Assembly: GCF_901000735.1 (NCBI RefSeq)
Contig: NC_081541.1
Coordinates: 31,390,060 to 31,454,059 of the forward strand
Reading direction: 5' to 3'
Length of the DNA: 64,000 nucleotides
Origin: Corylus avellana
Taxonomy: Eukaryota; Streptophyta; Magnoliopsida; Fagales; Betulaceae
Shown here: positions 37,301 to 48,631 of the stretch, in pieces
Position numbering within the stretch: the stretch's first letter is position 1
Layout: the number at the start of each line of letters is the position of its first letter
Notes under the pieces: generated by a model
Told to the model about the DNA's origin: nothing
Databases searched by the model: none
What the model saw: the letters and a program-made list of their open reading frames with translations, nothing else
Position numbers and translations under genes: made by a program

Positions 37301-38842
37301 AGACTTGTTTCCTTTCATGCATATTTAAAGAATTTATTTCAATGGAATTTAAAGGAAAACTTTCTTCTATCTTTAACATCACTTTCATATCACAAGAGGG
37401 TAACAAATGAATTAATTAATTAAGTTATTTGGAACCATTAATATTTTTAGAAAGACAAGCTATAATGTTAGATTGTGATATCTATTTTCTTTGGCCAATA
37501 AATAGCAGTTAGTGGGTCACATAAATGGCCTAAAATATTAGGTTAATTTGAGTTTCTCCCATCACTATTTCTTCCTCATATCATATGCTAGGGCATGGAA
37601 ATTGGAAAGAGCTAAATCATTGAGCTCCTTATTAGTTAAAGAAAAGCATAAAAATATATAAGAAGGAAAAAATTAAGGGTCACTTTTGATAGCTATACCT
37701 GCTGCCTTATCTCAACCACCAGCTGGGAGAGATCGACAATATGGATAATGTTGTTCAGCTCAAATCTATATATATATATATATAGTCATGTCTCAGTTAA
37801 GAACAATGTACCTGTTCTAGGTTTTGCAGCATTAATTAAAGTGGCCCATCTATCAGATGTTCTTGCTCAATTCGTACATTGAATTGGGTTTAATGATTTA
37901 ATTAATTCATTATTCATCTATAATATATTATAATAATAATAATTCTAGTCTCATCTGTGAGAGAAACTGAGAAAGAGAGAGAATCAAACTATGTTTTCTT
38001 GGTTTGAATTAAGGAGATAAAGTTGAAGGCTAAATAAATTATTTATTTATTCAATAATTAGTTGAGATTGTCAGTTTATTGTTTTAACATTGTGAAAAAG
38101 ATAAAGTTGAGAGTGAAATGATTTTTTTTTATTTATTTTAACAAAGATTATTTAGAAGTGTCGGTCGGTCACATTAGCGTTATCGACACGGACAAAATCA
38201 CTCCCGCCATCATGGGGATTCCAGGTCCCCACAAAAAGATGAATTTTTCTTCTAAATTTTATATATTTTTAAATAGACCCTCAAAATTAATTTTTACCTC
38301 TAAATTTTTATTTTTATTTTTTAGATTTTTTTTTTCCTCTCGGAATATTCTAGTTTTGCCCCATATTGTAGGATAATTATTGAATAAAATTAATTCTAGT
38401 TTTGCTCCATTATCTTAATAATAATTCTAGTCCCACCTGAGAAAAACCAGGAGAGAGAGAGAGAGAAAGTCAAACTAAATTTTTTTCATGGGGTTTGAAT
38501 TAAGGAGATAAAGTTGATGAGGAGGGGCCAAATGAGACAGCTGGGTTAAGGCCTTCCTGAGTAGTACTGCAACTCATGGGGGTGGTGATTATAATCAGAA
38601 GAAAACAAAAAAGTATTTCTATTTCTATTTTTATTTTTTCTGATTCCATGACTTGACAAAGAAGTTTGATCGTCACTTATCTGGGTCTCTTTGATGCTAC
38701 TTAATTTCTTCCCGTTACATCACATTGACCACTGACTTGGAATCTACCAAACTCTTTTTCACCATGAATGAAGCTTCATCACAGTTGGACCTCATTACCG
38801 ACACCCTGCACAATATAGTAGAATACTCCCTCTTAGTCTCTC

Positions 38843-38875
<33 letters not shown>

Positions 38876-38957
38876 TATAGTGATGATGTATGCAATGATG
38901 CATGCCATATATATATATGACCCTGACCCATCATAGGGATTGCCGCATGTGTGCGTG

Positions 38958-39012
<55 letters not shown>

Positions 39013-39014
39013 TC
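34392..39014. other. Gene-poor AT-rich region with microsatellites
   Basis: Contains GTTTGAGA-ended MITE debris (about 35380-35580), (TA)n at 35776-35787, 36004-36019, 36598-36614 and 37767-37783, and long (AT)n arrays at about 38843-38880 and 38961-39004. No coding region is supported. Confidence 0.5.
38961..39004. repeat. (AT)22 microsatellite
   Basis: 44 bases of uninterrupted AT repeats, directly followed by a T-run and the SINE-like element. Confidence 0.95.
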
Positions 39015-39325
39015 TAGACCACCCGTGGCTGGGTGGTTTAGTGATTTCAAAGAAATTTTCAGAAAGTTTGATACGTATTAGGTTGTGAATTCAACTCTTT
39101 GTGACGAAGAATTAGTCGCACAAATTTTATTAGTATTAGCTGCTTTAGAAATCATTGATGTCTTGGTGGGACTGAGTTAAGCTATATATGGCTCAATTGG
39201 CTTTGAGAGAATCCTTACATCTCCCGTTGTCTAGGCCATTTCTGAACAGTTTCCAGTTGACAGGCGTACCCAGACAGAGTAGCCGCGCAGTTGGTCGCTT
39301 CCTCCTACCATTTTAATTGTATATA
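39015..39325 (+). mobile_element. SINE-like element with tRNA-like head
   Basis: The 5' part contains GTGGCTGGGTGGTTTAGTG, similar to a pol III A box, and GGTTGTGAATTCAACTC about 50 bases later, similar to a B box. The body and the 3' CCTACCATTTTAATTG match the copy at 34.2 kb. The 3' portion also recurs on minus at 40.5 kb. It is non-coding and about 310 bases. Target-site duplications are obscured by flanking AT repeats. Confidence 0.55.
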
Positions 39326-42300
39326 TATTTTATCTAGAAGATTGTTGAATGTTGATGATAAGAGTCAATTTACATAACGTTTTGCATGACACGGAATCTA
39401 ATGAGAAAAAGGCAGGACAAAGATGCGATGAAGCTAGAAGATAGAATTCAAAAGGGTACTGGGTCCGATATTTGAAATCAACGACCTTTCAGACTTTCAG
39501 CTAGCTAGCTATATATTTTGGAACTGCTTCCATGGTCAACAATATTATCATTACGGGAAATCTAAGGAAGGTGGTATCCTTGAAGGTGGTTTACATATAA
39601 ACTTTTTATAATTCATTTGTCAATCTTTGCACATTCATGGATGTCAAGGGTTATGATAGAAAGAATAGACTATCAAATTGGCCGCATCAATTTAAAAAGA
39701 GAAAGAACTTGCAATTTATTTGGGTTATTAGTCGATTTGTATAACAAATAGGTGTCATATATATATATAAACAAGGGTTTTTTTTTTTTTAAAAAAAAAA
39801 AAAATATTATTTTTTCAAAAACATTTCAACATGACACGAGTTCTTAAAATTTTAAATGATACGGTGCAATGTAGATCAACGTGGTACTATATATATCATT
39901 AAATATAATAGAATAAAATTTTAATATAAAAATAAATCATCTATATTAATATTCAAGTGATCAATAGACAATCGTATTATGTTATAGAAGACCAACGTCA
40001 TTATTTCATAATATTTAAACTGCTTTATACTTGTGTTTATAGCAAGCAATATACATTGATCATCATCAATTCATCATATATAATTCATGTATTGCACCGT
40101 ACGTGCAAAAGGGAGGCCATGGGTTGCCATTTTACATTTGAACAAGGAGACTACGTACCAATCATAGTCTCCAGAGTACTTCTAGAGTACATGGTAGCAT
40201 GATTGATACATACCCAATGTTTTCATTTGCAAATTGCAATATTAAACTATCTACAACATTTTTCTTCTAATTATTAATAAAGGAAGGTGAGGGGGACTAA
40301 GAGTATGTTTGAGATTGTGTTTAAGAAATATAGCTTTCAATTTTTGTTACCAAATGGATACTTTTTTTTTTTTTTTTTTTCTTTCAAATTGATATTCTGA
40401 GTATTAAACGTACTTTCAGGCATCTCAAACGCACACCCAAACAGACCATAACTGTGGCTATTCTGCTTGGGCGTGACTATAGTCTATAGTAGAGCACATA
40501 CTTTTTAGGAGCCGCACAGCTAACCCAACTCCACTAGGGTTGCAAATAAACTACACATTAGCTTCTCTTAACATTTTCCTATACCATTTAAATATTATTT
40601 CAAATAAATGCTAAAAGAAAGAAGGAAGAAGGAGAGGAAAGAGAAAACCTTTTTATATTAAAATAATACTAAGGGAAGCAAAAGTGTTACCTCCTAAGGC
40701 AAATTAGCGCGTATTAACAATGATTAATGCAAAGCATAGAAACCCTAGTTCTAATTATTTAGTCATATTCCAACAGCAAAAGATGTTAGAAATATTATTC
40801 CAGACATGCATGATGCTTCATCTAAGGCGACTAGTCGTAGTTTAACATAATACATGGTCTGACCATTTTTTTGTTGGGGCATTGAGAATTAGGTTAACTT
40901 TTACATCAAGTTGACCCCTGACTTTTGAACACATTGATGAGACCTAACTCGAGCAAATTGATTCTACTATTGGGGCAATTTTGCTCTGACCATATCTACA
41001 TGAGCACCCAATTGAATCTCCTTAGCCAAAATTCAACTCAAAAACCCTGTGAAAATCTCTCAAAAACAAGATATATAGCAGTATCCCCCCTGGACCTTTA
41101 CCAGCTTGATGTGATAGCATTTTAGGTGGTCCTTTTTTGCACCAATTGCAATACATGTACGCGATGAATAGCCTATCCTTTTGTATTGGCAGCAAGAGAG
41201 AGAAGTAGCCAGATATGACCCAATTAGGTCCACGATAAAGAGGCACATGCTTAATTAGTTTTGAGGTGCACTTTGAAAGTTAAGAGACCCACACAAATTC
41301 AATTTTGGAATTAACCTAAAAGTTGGTGGCTTTACGCCTATGGATTGGACCGTCTAATTACCGTTAAGATTTTATTTTGTTTCATTTAAGGGTATAAATA
41401 GTGTCCTGTATGATGCACATTTAGGTTAAAGTGCACTTGTTTAAAAGTTAAAGACCCGTCGCAGTGCATGGGCTGGATATGTATGAAATGAAGATGATTT
41501 ATTTTGTTGCGTTTTGTGCACTTATTTTAAAGTTTGAGACCCATTAAAATTTTCTTTTTGAACCGTCTGAACATATTAAAGTTAAGATTTTATTTTGTTA
41601 CATTTAATGTTATCTATGGTGTCAACGTTATTTGAAAATATTAAATGACGTAGCAACATATTCGATGCGCGATGAGATATACATAATTATAATTATAATT
41701 AAGTGTTTAAAATCTAATCTACTCCACTTTATTTCATCGTGATCCATGTTTGACATAGTTGAATCCTCATTATGAAAAAGAAAAAAATTAATGATTTAAT
41801 ATATAGGTGGAGGTTGATATTCCAGAAATATAAAATAGTGGCAGTGCTTTATTGCTGTTGTTGTCGTGCATTAGCTTATGAGTTTCAATTGATGGGTCGA
41901 ACACGAGGGATTAAAGAACAATATTATAGTTTAGATCCTGTTAGCTTCTGCTGTTGACATATTTGAACCGTTGAATCAATGATCATGTTCTTTAATGTAT
42001 TGGCAATCTCCATGATTCTTTGAACTAATTTTGCAGACAATAACCTTTGAGAGTGATAGTAATTAAAGCACTCAATAATGATGACGAAGATGATGATGAT
42101 AATTCAATTTTATATTAAACCCCATCGAATCGGCGTGGTGTTTCAATGTTGACATGCATACGTGGCTCTTGTTCTAGAAGACGATTATGCAATCAAAGGT
42201 GTTGCCAAGATGAATATTATTATTATTATTATTTAATCCCATTCATTCATTCATTTGTCGTTGAATCTGGATGGTATATATGTTGTCCTTCCACGCAGCC

Positions 42301-43245
42301 ATTTTCGAATGAATTTCTGAAAATTCTTTTCTATTTTTAGATCTATTGAAATTGAGAATTAAGATATATATATATATTTTGGTTCCAATTGGAGAATTAA
42401 GAGTTGATAAAGGGAGAATAAGAAAAGCATAGGTAGTAGAGTCGATGTAACTATATAAGTCATTTACAAACTATCGTGACATTTAACACATCATTCATTA
42501 AAATATGGAGAATGATCTTCTTCATTTTAAATGAAATTGAGAAGAGCCTGTTAGTATTTTTCAAAGGGATAAAATTGTTCAAAAAATTAAAATAACTGTT
42601 TTACCCCTCTTAAAAACCTTAACCAGATCGACTCCATTTCCCATTCTCTAAAATATGGGGTGCCACGTGACAGTTTACATGACCTTTATCATGTAACCGC
42701 GTTTACAAGTTAACATGACAGTGTACTTGACATTTATCACGTCGATCGGTTATTATAAATTTTCATTACATCGCGCTTATTCTTATAAAATTTAGACCGT
42801 CATGCAAATTTATAAGAGGATTGTAATAAAAATTTAGTACTCCAAGAAATTTTTTATTTTTGGGTTCATTGTTACTATATGTGCTTAAAACTTTAAATCG
42901 ATAATGTTAAAAATTGAAAGATATCATTTATATCACTCGACTTTGGATAGTATTTAGTTTTAGAAGCAGATCGATAGCCGTGACTATGCACATTCTAGAG
43001 GTTGATCTCCTATAGGTAACACCTAATTAGTTAAAATTTTGTCACGTACTGAATATTTTTCATGTTTTATTATAAATTAATAGTGTTGGTATAATAAATT
43101 TGCCTTTAATGCTCAATCAAACACTCAACTACATAATTAAAAAAAAAAAACAAAAATCAAATAGTTCTCTGCCCGCCACCTCCACATTTAGAAATCTCTC
43201 CTTAAAAGTATTGGCCACTCGCTCCTTAAAATGGGCCCCTGACTC
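39326..43245. other. Gene-poor AT-rich region
   Basis: Contains a poly(T)/poly(A) inverted pair at 39779-39803, a T-run at 40362-40380, (TAT)n at about 42215-42231 and MITE-like debris (about 40300-40450 and 42508-42660). No coding regions are supported on either strand. Confidence 0.5.
40453..40556 (-). mobile_element. SINE-like 3' fragment
   Basis: On minus, CTATAGTCACGCCCAAGCAG followed by AATAGCCAC matches the 3' part of the 34.2-kb copy (CTATAGTCACGCCCAAGTAG, GATAGCCAC). It is a truncated relic. Confidence 0.55.
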
Positions 43246-43860
43246 CATGAAGGATCCGAATCCTTTACGGATTGGAAAGTATTCAATTTATGGTTAAGAT
43301 TTCTTTTTAAAAATTAAGAACCACAAATGGGACGTGTCCCACTAATAAAAATAATAATAAAATATTATTTAACATTTAAAAAAAAAACAAATTAATAAAA
43401 AAATAAGGGGTGGTTGGCCACTTCACCTTGGCCATAGGGGTAGTCGGCCACCCTCATTTTAAATAGGGGGTGGCTTAATGGCCAACCAGAGGTGGCTAAA
43501 CCACCTCCAAGAGCCTTGGGTGGGCTTGGGATGGCCGGGGGTCAAACGAAAATAATAATAATAATAATAATAATAATAGGTTGGCCCCAAGGGGTGGTTT
43601 GGTCACCCCTGGTCGGCCATTGGGGGTGGCTTGAGCTAAAATGGAGGTGGCCGGCCACCCCCTATAGCCGAGATCTTTTTATTATTATTATTATTATTAT
43701 TTTTTTAATGTTAAACAATATTTTATTATTATTATTTTTTTATAGTATGACATGTGTCCTATTTGTGTTTTTAAGATTTTTAAAAAGAAATCTTAGCCAT
43801 GAACTAGATACTCTCTGGTCCAAAATGAACTGGAGTTTTGGACTGGAGAGGATCCGGTTC
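43246..43860. mobile_element. Foldback element with GGCCACCCC core and GGATCC-type ends
   Basis: The left arm (GGATCCGAATCC, then ATGGTTAAGATTTCTTTTTA) and the right arm (opposite strand GGATCCTCTCC, then ATGGCTAAGATTTCTTTTTA) are inverted repeats of about 100 bases. The 43.40-43.68-kb core is a series of GGGGTGGC/GGCCACCCC motifs with (AAT)n tracts at 43551-43577 and 43678-43700 that are themselves inverted. The arms differ from the 26.4-kb element but the core motifs are shared. Confidence 0.75.
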
Positions 43861-44699
43861 CCTCCATAAATGGGGTATCGTGGCTCTCTCTTCTAAAAAT
43901 ATCTCTATTCAATTTTTCTCTTAAATGTCTCATTGACTTAAGTATTGGAGTATCTCTGGTTCTCCTAAGGAGGGACTGATAGTTTTTCGGCAGCTGTTTT
44001 CTCTGTTTTCCAGGTGACCAATCACCAATTCTGTTGTCCGAAAAAATTGATTCCAACAAATAACATGATAAAATTTTATCATAAATTAATAACAATAGGG
44101 TTTATTTTCATTGTTGCGTGCATGCAGACAGCTCATGTTCCAGATTTTTAATCGCTGATATCATTGATTACTTGAAGGCTTTGAAAAATATAAGTATAAA
44201 GTTTAATTTGCTTACCCAAAAATGGGTTCGGTGTGGTAGTGGAGCTCTGGAGCTGGCCATAGGGCCCCAATTAGCCCAACAGAGCCCATAATCATTTTTT
44301 GTGAGTTGGGCTGCTCGTATCACACTGAAAACTGGTTTCTCAACGCTGCGTAGAGCTGAAACCCCTTGGAAGGGTTTTGGAACCCAAATCCTCATTCCTC
44401 ATTCACCTATCTCTCTCTAATTCCGCCTTAGAGAGAGAGAGAGAGAGAGAGAGAGATATCTGGCAACCAATTAAAAAACAAAAAACATTAACACAACCGT
44501 AGCTCATGCCAAAATAGTAAACACCAAAAGCCTCATACTCTGGTTAATTGGTTGGTTGCTGACAAAGAGAATACCAAAAAACATTTAATTTTGCATTTTT
44601 TGGAGCACAAGAAATCTCATTGAAATAATCATGTAAGTTACATTCACTACCAACCAATCAAAACATACATTAAAAACGCAATTTCTCTCCTTTTCCACC
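43861..44699. other. Spacer without supported genes
   Basis: Contains a (GA)n tract at about 44431-44457. A 75-codon open frame at 44168-44395 on minus has no recognisable domain. Confidence 0.5.
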
Positions 44700-44944
44700 A
44701 TTCGTCTGCAAACTCAGTTCTTTTATCAAAAAAAAAAGCACAAGGAAGTCTGGCGAAAGCCTGCTGCATGCAACAAGAGGTGACAACGGCAGATTCATTG
44801 GGCGGTAGTAATCTTCTTGGTTTGATGGCTGTCCTTCATTTTTCCTCCTCATCGGAGGAATTCATCTTCTCCATTTTTTTTATCAAACTGATTCGCACAT
44901 ATGTAAAGAAGTGGTTGTCTTTAGATATGTGTGGCTCAGTTTGA
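44700..44944 (+). pseudogene. KWLS-family small-ORF relic, plus-strand member of a tail-to-tail pair
   Basis: An open frame without its own upstream ATG reads SKKKAQGSLAKACCMQQE, later SLGGSNLLGLMAVL, and ends IRTYVKKWLSLDMCGSV before TGA at 44942-44944. The DNA of the tail (TTTCCTCCTCATCGGAGGAA and AAGAAGTGGTTGTCTTTAGA) aligns with the tails of the 62-63-kb small ORFs. A one-base shift separates the frame equivalent to FLLITGGI from the KKWLS frame, so it is probably decayed. It is the inverted homologue of the minus-strand ORF at 44836-45147 (QGSQSKGWMQQE). Function is unknown. Confidence 0.45.
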
Positions 44945-45147
44945 TCAGAAACTGAAGAAGAAAGATTAATTCCTCCGGTGATGGGGAAAACAGGAAGTAA
45001 CACCAACAGAACAAAACGATTATTACCGCCCAATAAATTCGCCGTTTTCAACTCTTGTTGCATCCAGCCTTTCGACTGGCTTCCTTGCGCTTTAAGAATC
45101 GTCGCTTTTTGTCGGATGACCAAACGGTCATCGAAACGACGAAACAC
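44836..45147 (-). CDS. Hypothetical small membrane protein, KWLS family (divergent)
   Basis: 103-codon open frame on minus. It has a basic N-terminal half (FRRFDDRLVIRQKATILKAQ) and one hydrophobic segment, RFVLLVLLPVFPITGGINL (about residues 44-62), whose VFPITGGI resembles the VFLLVTGGI of the 63-kb ORFs. The C-terminus is acidic (SSDEEEK) rather than KWLS because the tail frame differs. Upstream on the same strand is a TATA box (CTATATATAGCCGTAC, 45289-45303) that closely matches the promoters of the 62-kb and 63-kb family members. An ATG at about 45166 that precedes this one is followed at once by a stop. I do not recognise the protein. It may be expressed or a relic. Confidence 0.35.
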   Translation of the reverse strand: MFRRFDDRLVIRQKATILKAQGSQSKGWMQQELKTANLLGGNNRFVLLVLLPVFPITGGINLSSSVSDQTEPHISKDNHFFTYVRISLIKKMEKMNSSDEEEK

Positions 45148-45288
45148 CTCTGTGACCGTTACACTTGCATTTTACTACCACCCTCCTAGCACGCAGGAGG
45201 CGCTGCTAGCCGTGTGGGCGAAGTGTGCCTCAAGCTCGACTTGATGAGGAGACGATATCGTGCGAGAGCTGGAGGGAGATTGTGATGT

Positions 45289-45303
45289 ACGGCTATATAT
45301 AGG
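45289..45303 (-). promoter_or_regulatory. TATA-box module of the 45-kb KWLS-family unit
   Basis: On minus this reads CTATATATAGCCGTAC, nearly identical to 63139-63153 on plus and similar to CTATAAATAGCCGTAG at about 62611-62625 on minus. Confidence 0.5.
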
Positions 45304-45437
45304 CTTATAGCTATCGAAAGTATTGGTGTCAAAATTTTTTATCTTTTTTGTTTCTTGTTCCCATATATTTAGTTTTGCATTATTTTGGGGTTTTTCAAAA
45401 TACGTACGTACAATAAAGGATATATATATTATATTGT

Positions 45438-45500
45438 CGAACTAGTGGTCACTGCTTCATAAGGCGTGATCCACAGCCGATTGAGCTACCCCATAGGGAC
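45438..45500 (-). mobile_element. Short tRNA-derived SINE-like insert
   Basis: On minus it reads GGGGTAGCTCAATCGGCTGT ... CCTTATGAAGCAGTGACC ... AGTTCGA, with pol III A- and B-box-like blocks. It is flanked by near-identical 14-mers (ATATATTATATTGT at 45424-45437 and ATATATTATGTTGT at 45501-45514), consistent with target-site duplication. It is related to the element at 46674. Confidence 0.5.
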
Positions 45501-46673
45501 ATATATTATGTTGTAACCCTGAATCATTAATAGTAAAATATAGTTACTCTCTATAGACGTAGGCATCGTGTTGAACCGTGGACGTAAATCCGTATCTCAA
45601 CTCTCTCTTTTTCGATATTCCATATTATTCATTATTGTTGTGCGCGGTAACAATAATTTTTTTTTTGGTGGGTCTATCCACTCACGCTATTAACTAATCG
45701 CATGAATGTGCGGTGATTTTCTAACTTTTAATGACCAACGGTCACAATATAATCTTCGGTATATGTTAATGACCAAACAGTTAAAAAAAAAAATCAATAG
45801 CTTTAAAATGTCATAAAAGTAATTAATATGATTTTAAAGGACCGAGATTCTTTCCATTTTAAAAGAACTGGAAAAGAGCCGATTAGTAATAATTAGATTT
45901 TTTAACTGTCAGTTTACCCTCATGTTATTACTAACCGAGGAGAAGATCCTAGTTCATTTTTAAAGCCCATAACCATTTGTTAAAGACAATGTAAAATCCG
46001 TATGAAAACATATTGCCTTAAAGTCCAATGCTAACTTGTCTTAGAGTCTGTTTGGTATTGTGGTGAAAAATAGAACTTTTGGATGTAGAGCTTTTGTCTG
46101 TGAGTTTTTGTCAAAAACACTTCTATCGAAAAGCTGTTTACACGTTTGGTAACTGCATGTCTGAAGTGTTTTTTTTGAAGTTATTGATGTTAGGTAACTA
46201 AACTAAGAAAATGCTTTTAGTTGCAAAAATGACCAAAAAGGACATGTAATGTTATTGAGAATAATAAAATACTTACATCATTAAAATAAGAATATATAAT
46301 CACCAAATAAACACAAAATAAACAAAAAAAGAAAAGAAAAGTAAATAAATAAATAAAAGACTTTCCCCTTACGCGTACTGCTGCAGTGGGGAAACCCCGG
46401 CCCCCACATTTTTCTCTCTATTTTTTTTAAGTCTCTTTTATGCAGATCTCTCTCTCTCTGATCTTCGTCTATATTTTTCTCTTTATTTTTTCTAAGTCTC
46501 TTTTCTGTAGATCTCTCTCTCTATGTGATCTTCATCTATATTATCGCCGACCCAAACATGCGCTTAATAACAAATGATAATAAACGTTTGAAGATTAAAA
46601 ACCATAAAAATTGTTAATGAAAAACAGCTCAAAAATAAAGCAAGTTTATTACATTGCAACATAATCTACATTA

Positions 46674-46780
46674 GTTCCCAATGGTAGTTCAATCGGTTAT
46701 AGACCACGCCTTATAAAGCAGAGATAACTAGTTCGAATCCCCCCCCCCCTTCCCTTGTGTGAATATGTCAAAAAAAAAAA
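46674..46780 (+). mobile_element. tRNA-derived SINE with 16-bp target-site duplication
   Basis: Begins GTTCCCAATGGTAGTTCAAT (A-box-like TGGTAGTTCAATCGG) and contains CTAGTTCGAATCC (B box). A C-run, CCCTTGTGTGAATATGTC and a poly(A) tail at 46770-46780 follow. It is bounded by the identical 16-mer AACATAATCTACATTA on both sides (46658-46673 and 46781-46796). It is non-coding and unusually short at 107 bases. The exact duplication suggests a relatively recent insertion. Confidence 0.85.
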
Positions 46781-47099
46781 AACATAATCTACATTAATAC
46801 AATTATAAATGAAATAGATTCACTTATTCTCATCTTAGACATTGTTTGCTTATCTTACACGACCATCTTATTATTTGGTTTTGAAGTGACTTCATCTCTT
46901 TTGATTATTTGGATTTTAGGGAATGGGTAAACGGTTGCTTAACTATCCGCTTACATCTCTTTTAGCATCATTTAAAAAAATAAAATAAAATAAAATAAAT
47001 TCAAGAACCAAGATTGCTCATTTTTGCATCTAATATTTAAGCATCTTGATTTATGATTTTTTTTCTTTGGTTATCCTTTTCATTTTCATTTATAAGTCA

Positions 47100-47960
47100 C
47101 TACATGTAGTGACCCAAATAATTAAATAAGTTTAAGTAGTTTAGTTAGAAAGTTAATTTGGGCTTTGGGTCACTAGAAACAGCTAAGAGGGCATTTTGAT
47201 AATTTCACACTTTCTGACCGGACGTACGCATAGGGGACCATGCGGACGTACGCTTGCAAATAGTATATGGACCTACGCATGGGGGACCACGTGGACGTAC
47301 GCCTGCAAATAGTACACGGATGTACGCTGACTTTTGGTTGACCACTGGTTAATGTTCATATGTACGATGCAGCCTTAGGTTCGTTAGGTTAATAGTACGC
47401 GGACGTATGCCCCTATAGTATTGTACATAAGTTGCTTTTCTAACAGCCCTACAGCGCTCACAACGTTTTCCACCTATAAATATCCACCCCTACACGCCCA
47501 TTTACTCTCCATTTTCGCCCCTGAGCCCTCTGGAACCCCTCTATGAGTATGGTGAGTTCTTGGTGAAGAAGATGTGGTTTCTTTGAGGTTTTGCTTTAAG
47601 GAGGTAATCTTCTACGCTTAAGCTTTCTCTTTAGTTGTTATATTGCTTTTCTAGACTAGCTTAGTTGTTGTTTTGAGATTCTAGCTAGATTGTACCTTTA
47701 ATCTTCATTTAAGTTGGTTTAGCCTTTCCTCTTTGTAGAACGTATTTTCTTATGTATGGACACATTGTGTTGAGATAAGAAGGTCCTAGAAATCCTTTGG
47801 GTAGCTTTGAAACCAATTTGGGAGGATAAGAGGACGTTTGGAACAAATGAGGTTCTACCTGAACTCTTTGAGCGGACGTACGGCTTAAGACTCGAAGCGT
47901 TCTAGGGAAAGCCACTTTGACCTATCGTCCAATAGCCACTGTTTTCATATTTTATGTTCG
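47100..47960 (+). mobile_element. Possible solo LTR or LTR fragment with internal tandem repeat
   Basis: Begins near TGTAGTGACCCAAATAATTA, like some plant gypsy LTRs. It contains a 49-bp unit starting GGACGTACGCATAGGGGACC repeated about 2.2 times (47220-47330) and further GGACGTACG motifs at about 47400 and 47875. No open frame is convincing. LTR identity is a guess from the start motif and repeat style. Confidence 0.3.
47220..47330. repeat. 49-bp tandem repeat, about 2.2 units
   Basis: Units start at 47220, 47269 and 47318 with GGACGTACGC, GGACCTACGC and GGATGTACGC, and end in GCAAATAGTATA or GCAAATAGTACA. Confidence 0.8.
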
Positions 47961-48631
47961 TTTTAGTTGGATTTAGAACTAATGATAGGTTTTTTTTTTT
48001 TTTTTTTTTTCTCAGTATTTGAGGTTATGGACCCTCAAAGGGATTTTATAGAAGAGACAAACTCACATGGATACTTGTTGTTACTTTTCCAGCATTGCAC
48101 GACTATATATATATATATATCAAACATGCATATTTTGTAACTCTCATGAAGTACATTTTAGACTGCTGTGAACTCCCTTTTACGAAAATGTATGCTGATA
48201 AACAAGATAATGATTAGACTTGTAAAACTATGCATGTAAAAGACGGATAATATTAATTACATAGTATGACATGGTACATCGGTACGCCCAAAACAACAGC
48301 TATGGGCTGTAGGTACGTACCGCATAAGGGTTTCAAAGCTCTCTGGCAAATGAATGTACACCTTTGATTATGTACATAAAATATATAAACATCTTTTAAG
48401 TCAAAAAACGCTTTTGAGCAAACATTACCAAACAAGTATTTTTTTTTTCAAACGGACTTTTTGAGTGTTAAAAGCACCTTAAACGCAATCCAGTTGTGGT
48501 GGACCTACATAATATTTAAATAAGTAGTAATTCATAAATTAAAATAAAACATGAAATAAATTAAAGATAAATTACAATAATCAAAGGTAGATGAATAGAT
48601 AAATTACAATGAGAATAAATTTGTTATAGCA

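Noticed and set aside
38843..39004. AT-rich arrays as a replication origin or CRISPR-like array
   Set aside because: Simple (AT)n microsatellites in a plant nuclear context; no spacers or origin features.
40925..41248. Overlapping 60-75-codon frames on both strands
   Set aside because: No shared motifs, no splice or domain evidence; ordinary spacer.
46674..46780. Possible tRNA gene
   Set aside because: A- and B-box-like blocks are present, but there is no full cloverleaf or acceptor stem. The poly(A) tail and target duplication indicate a SINE.
47709..47915. 68-codon minus open frame
   Set aside because: Lies in the LTR-like region, no motif, no promoter; chance frame.
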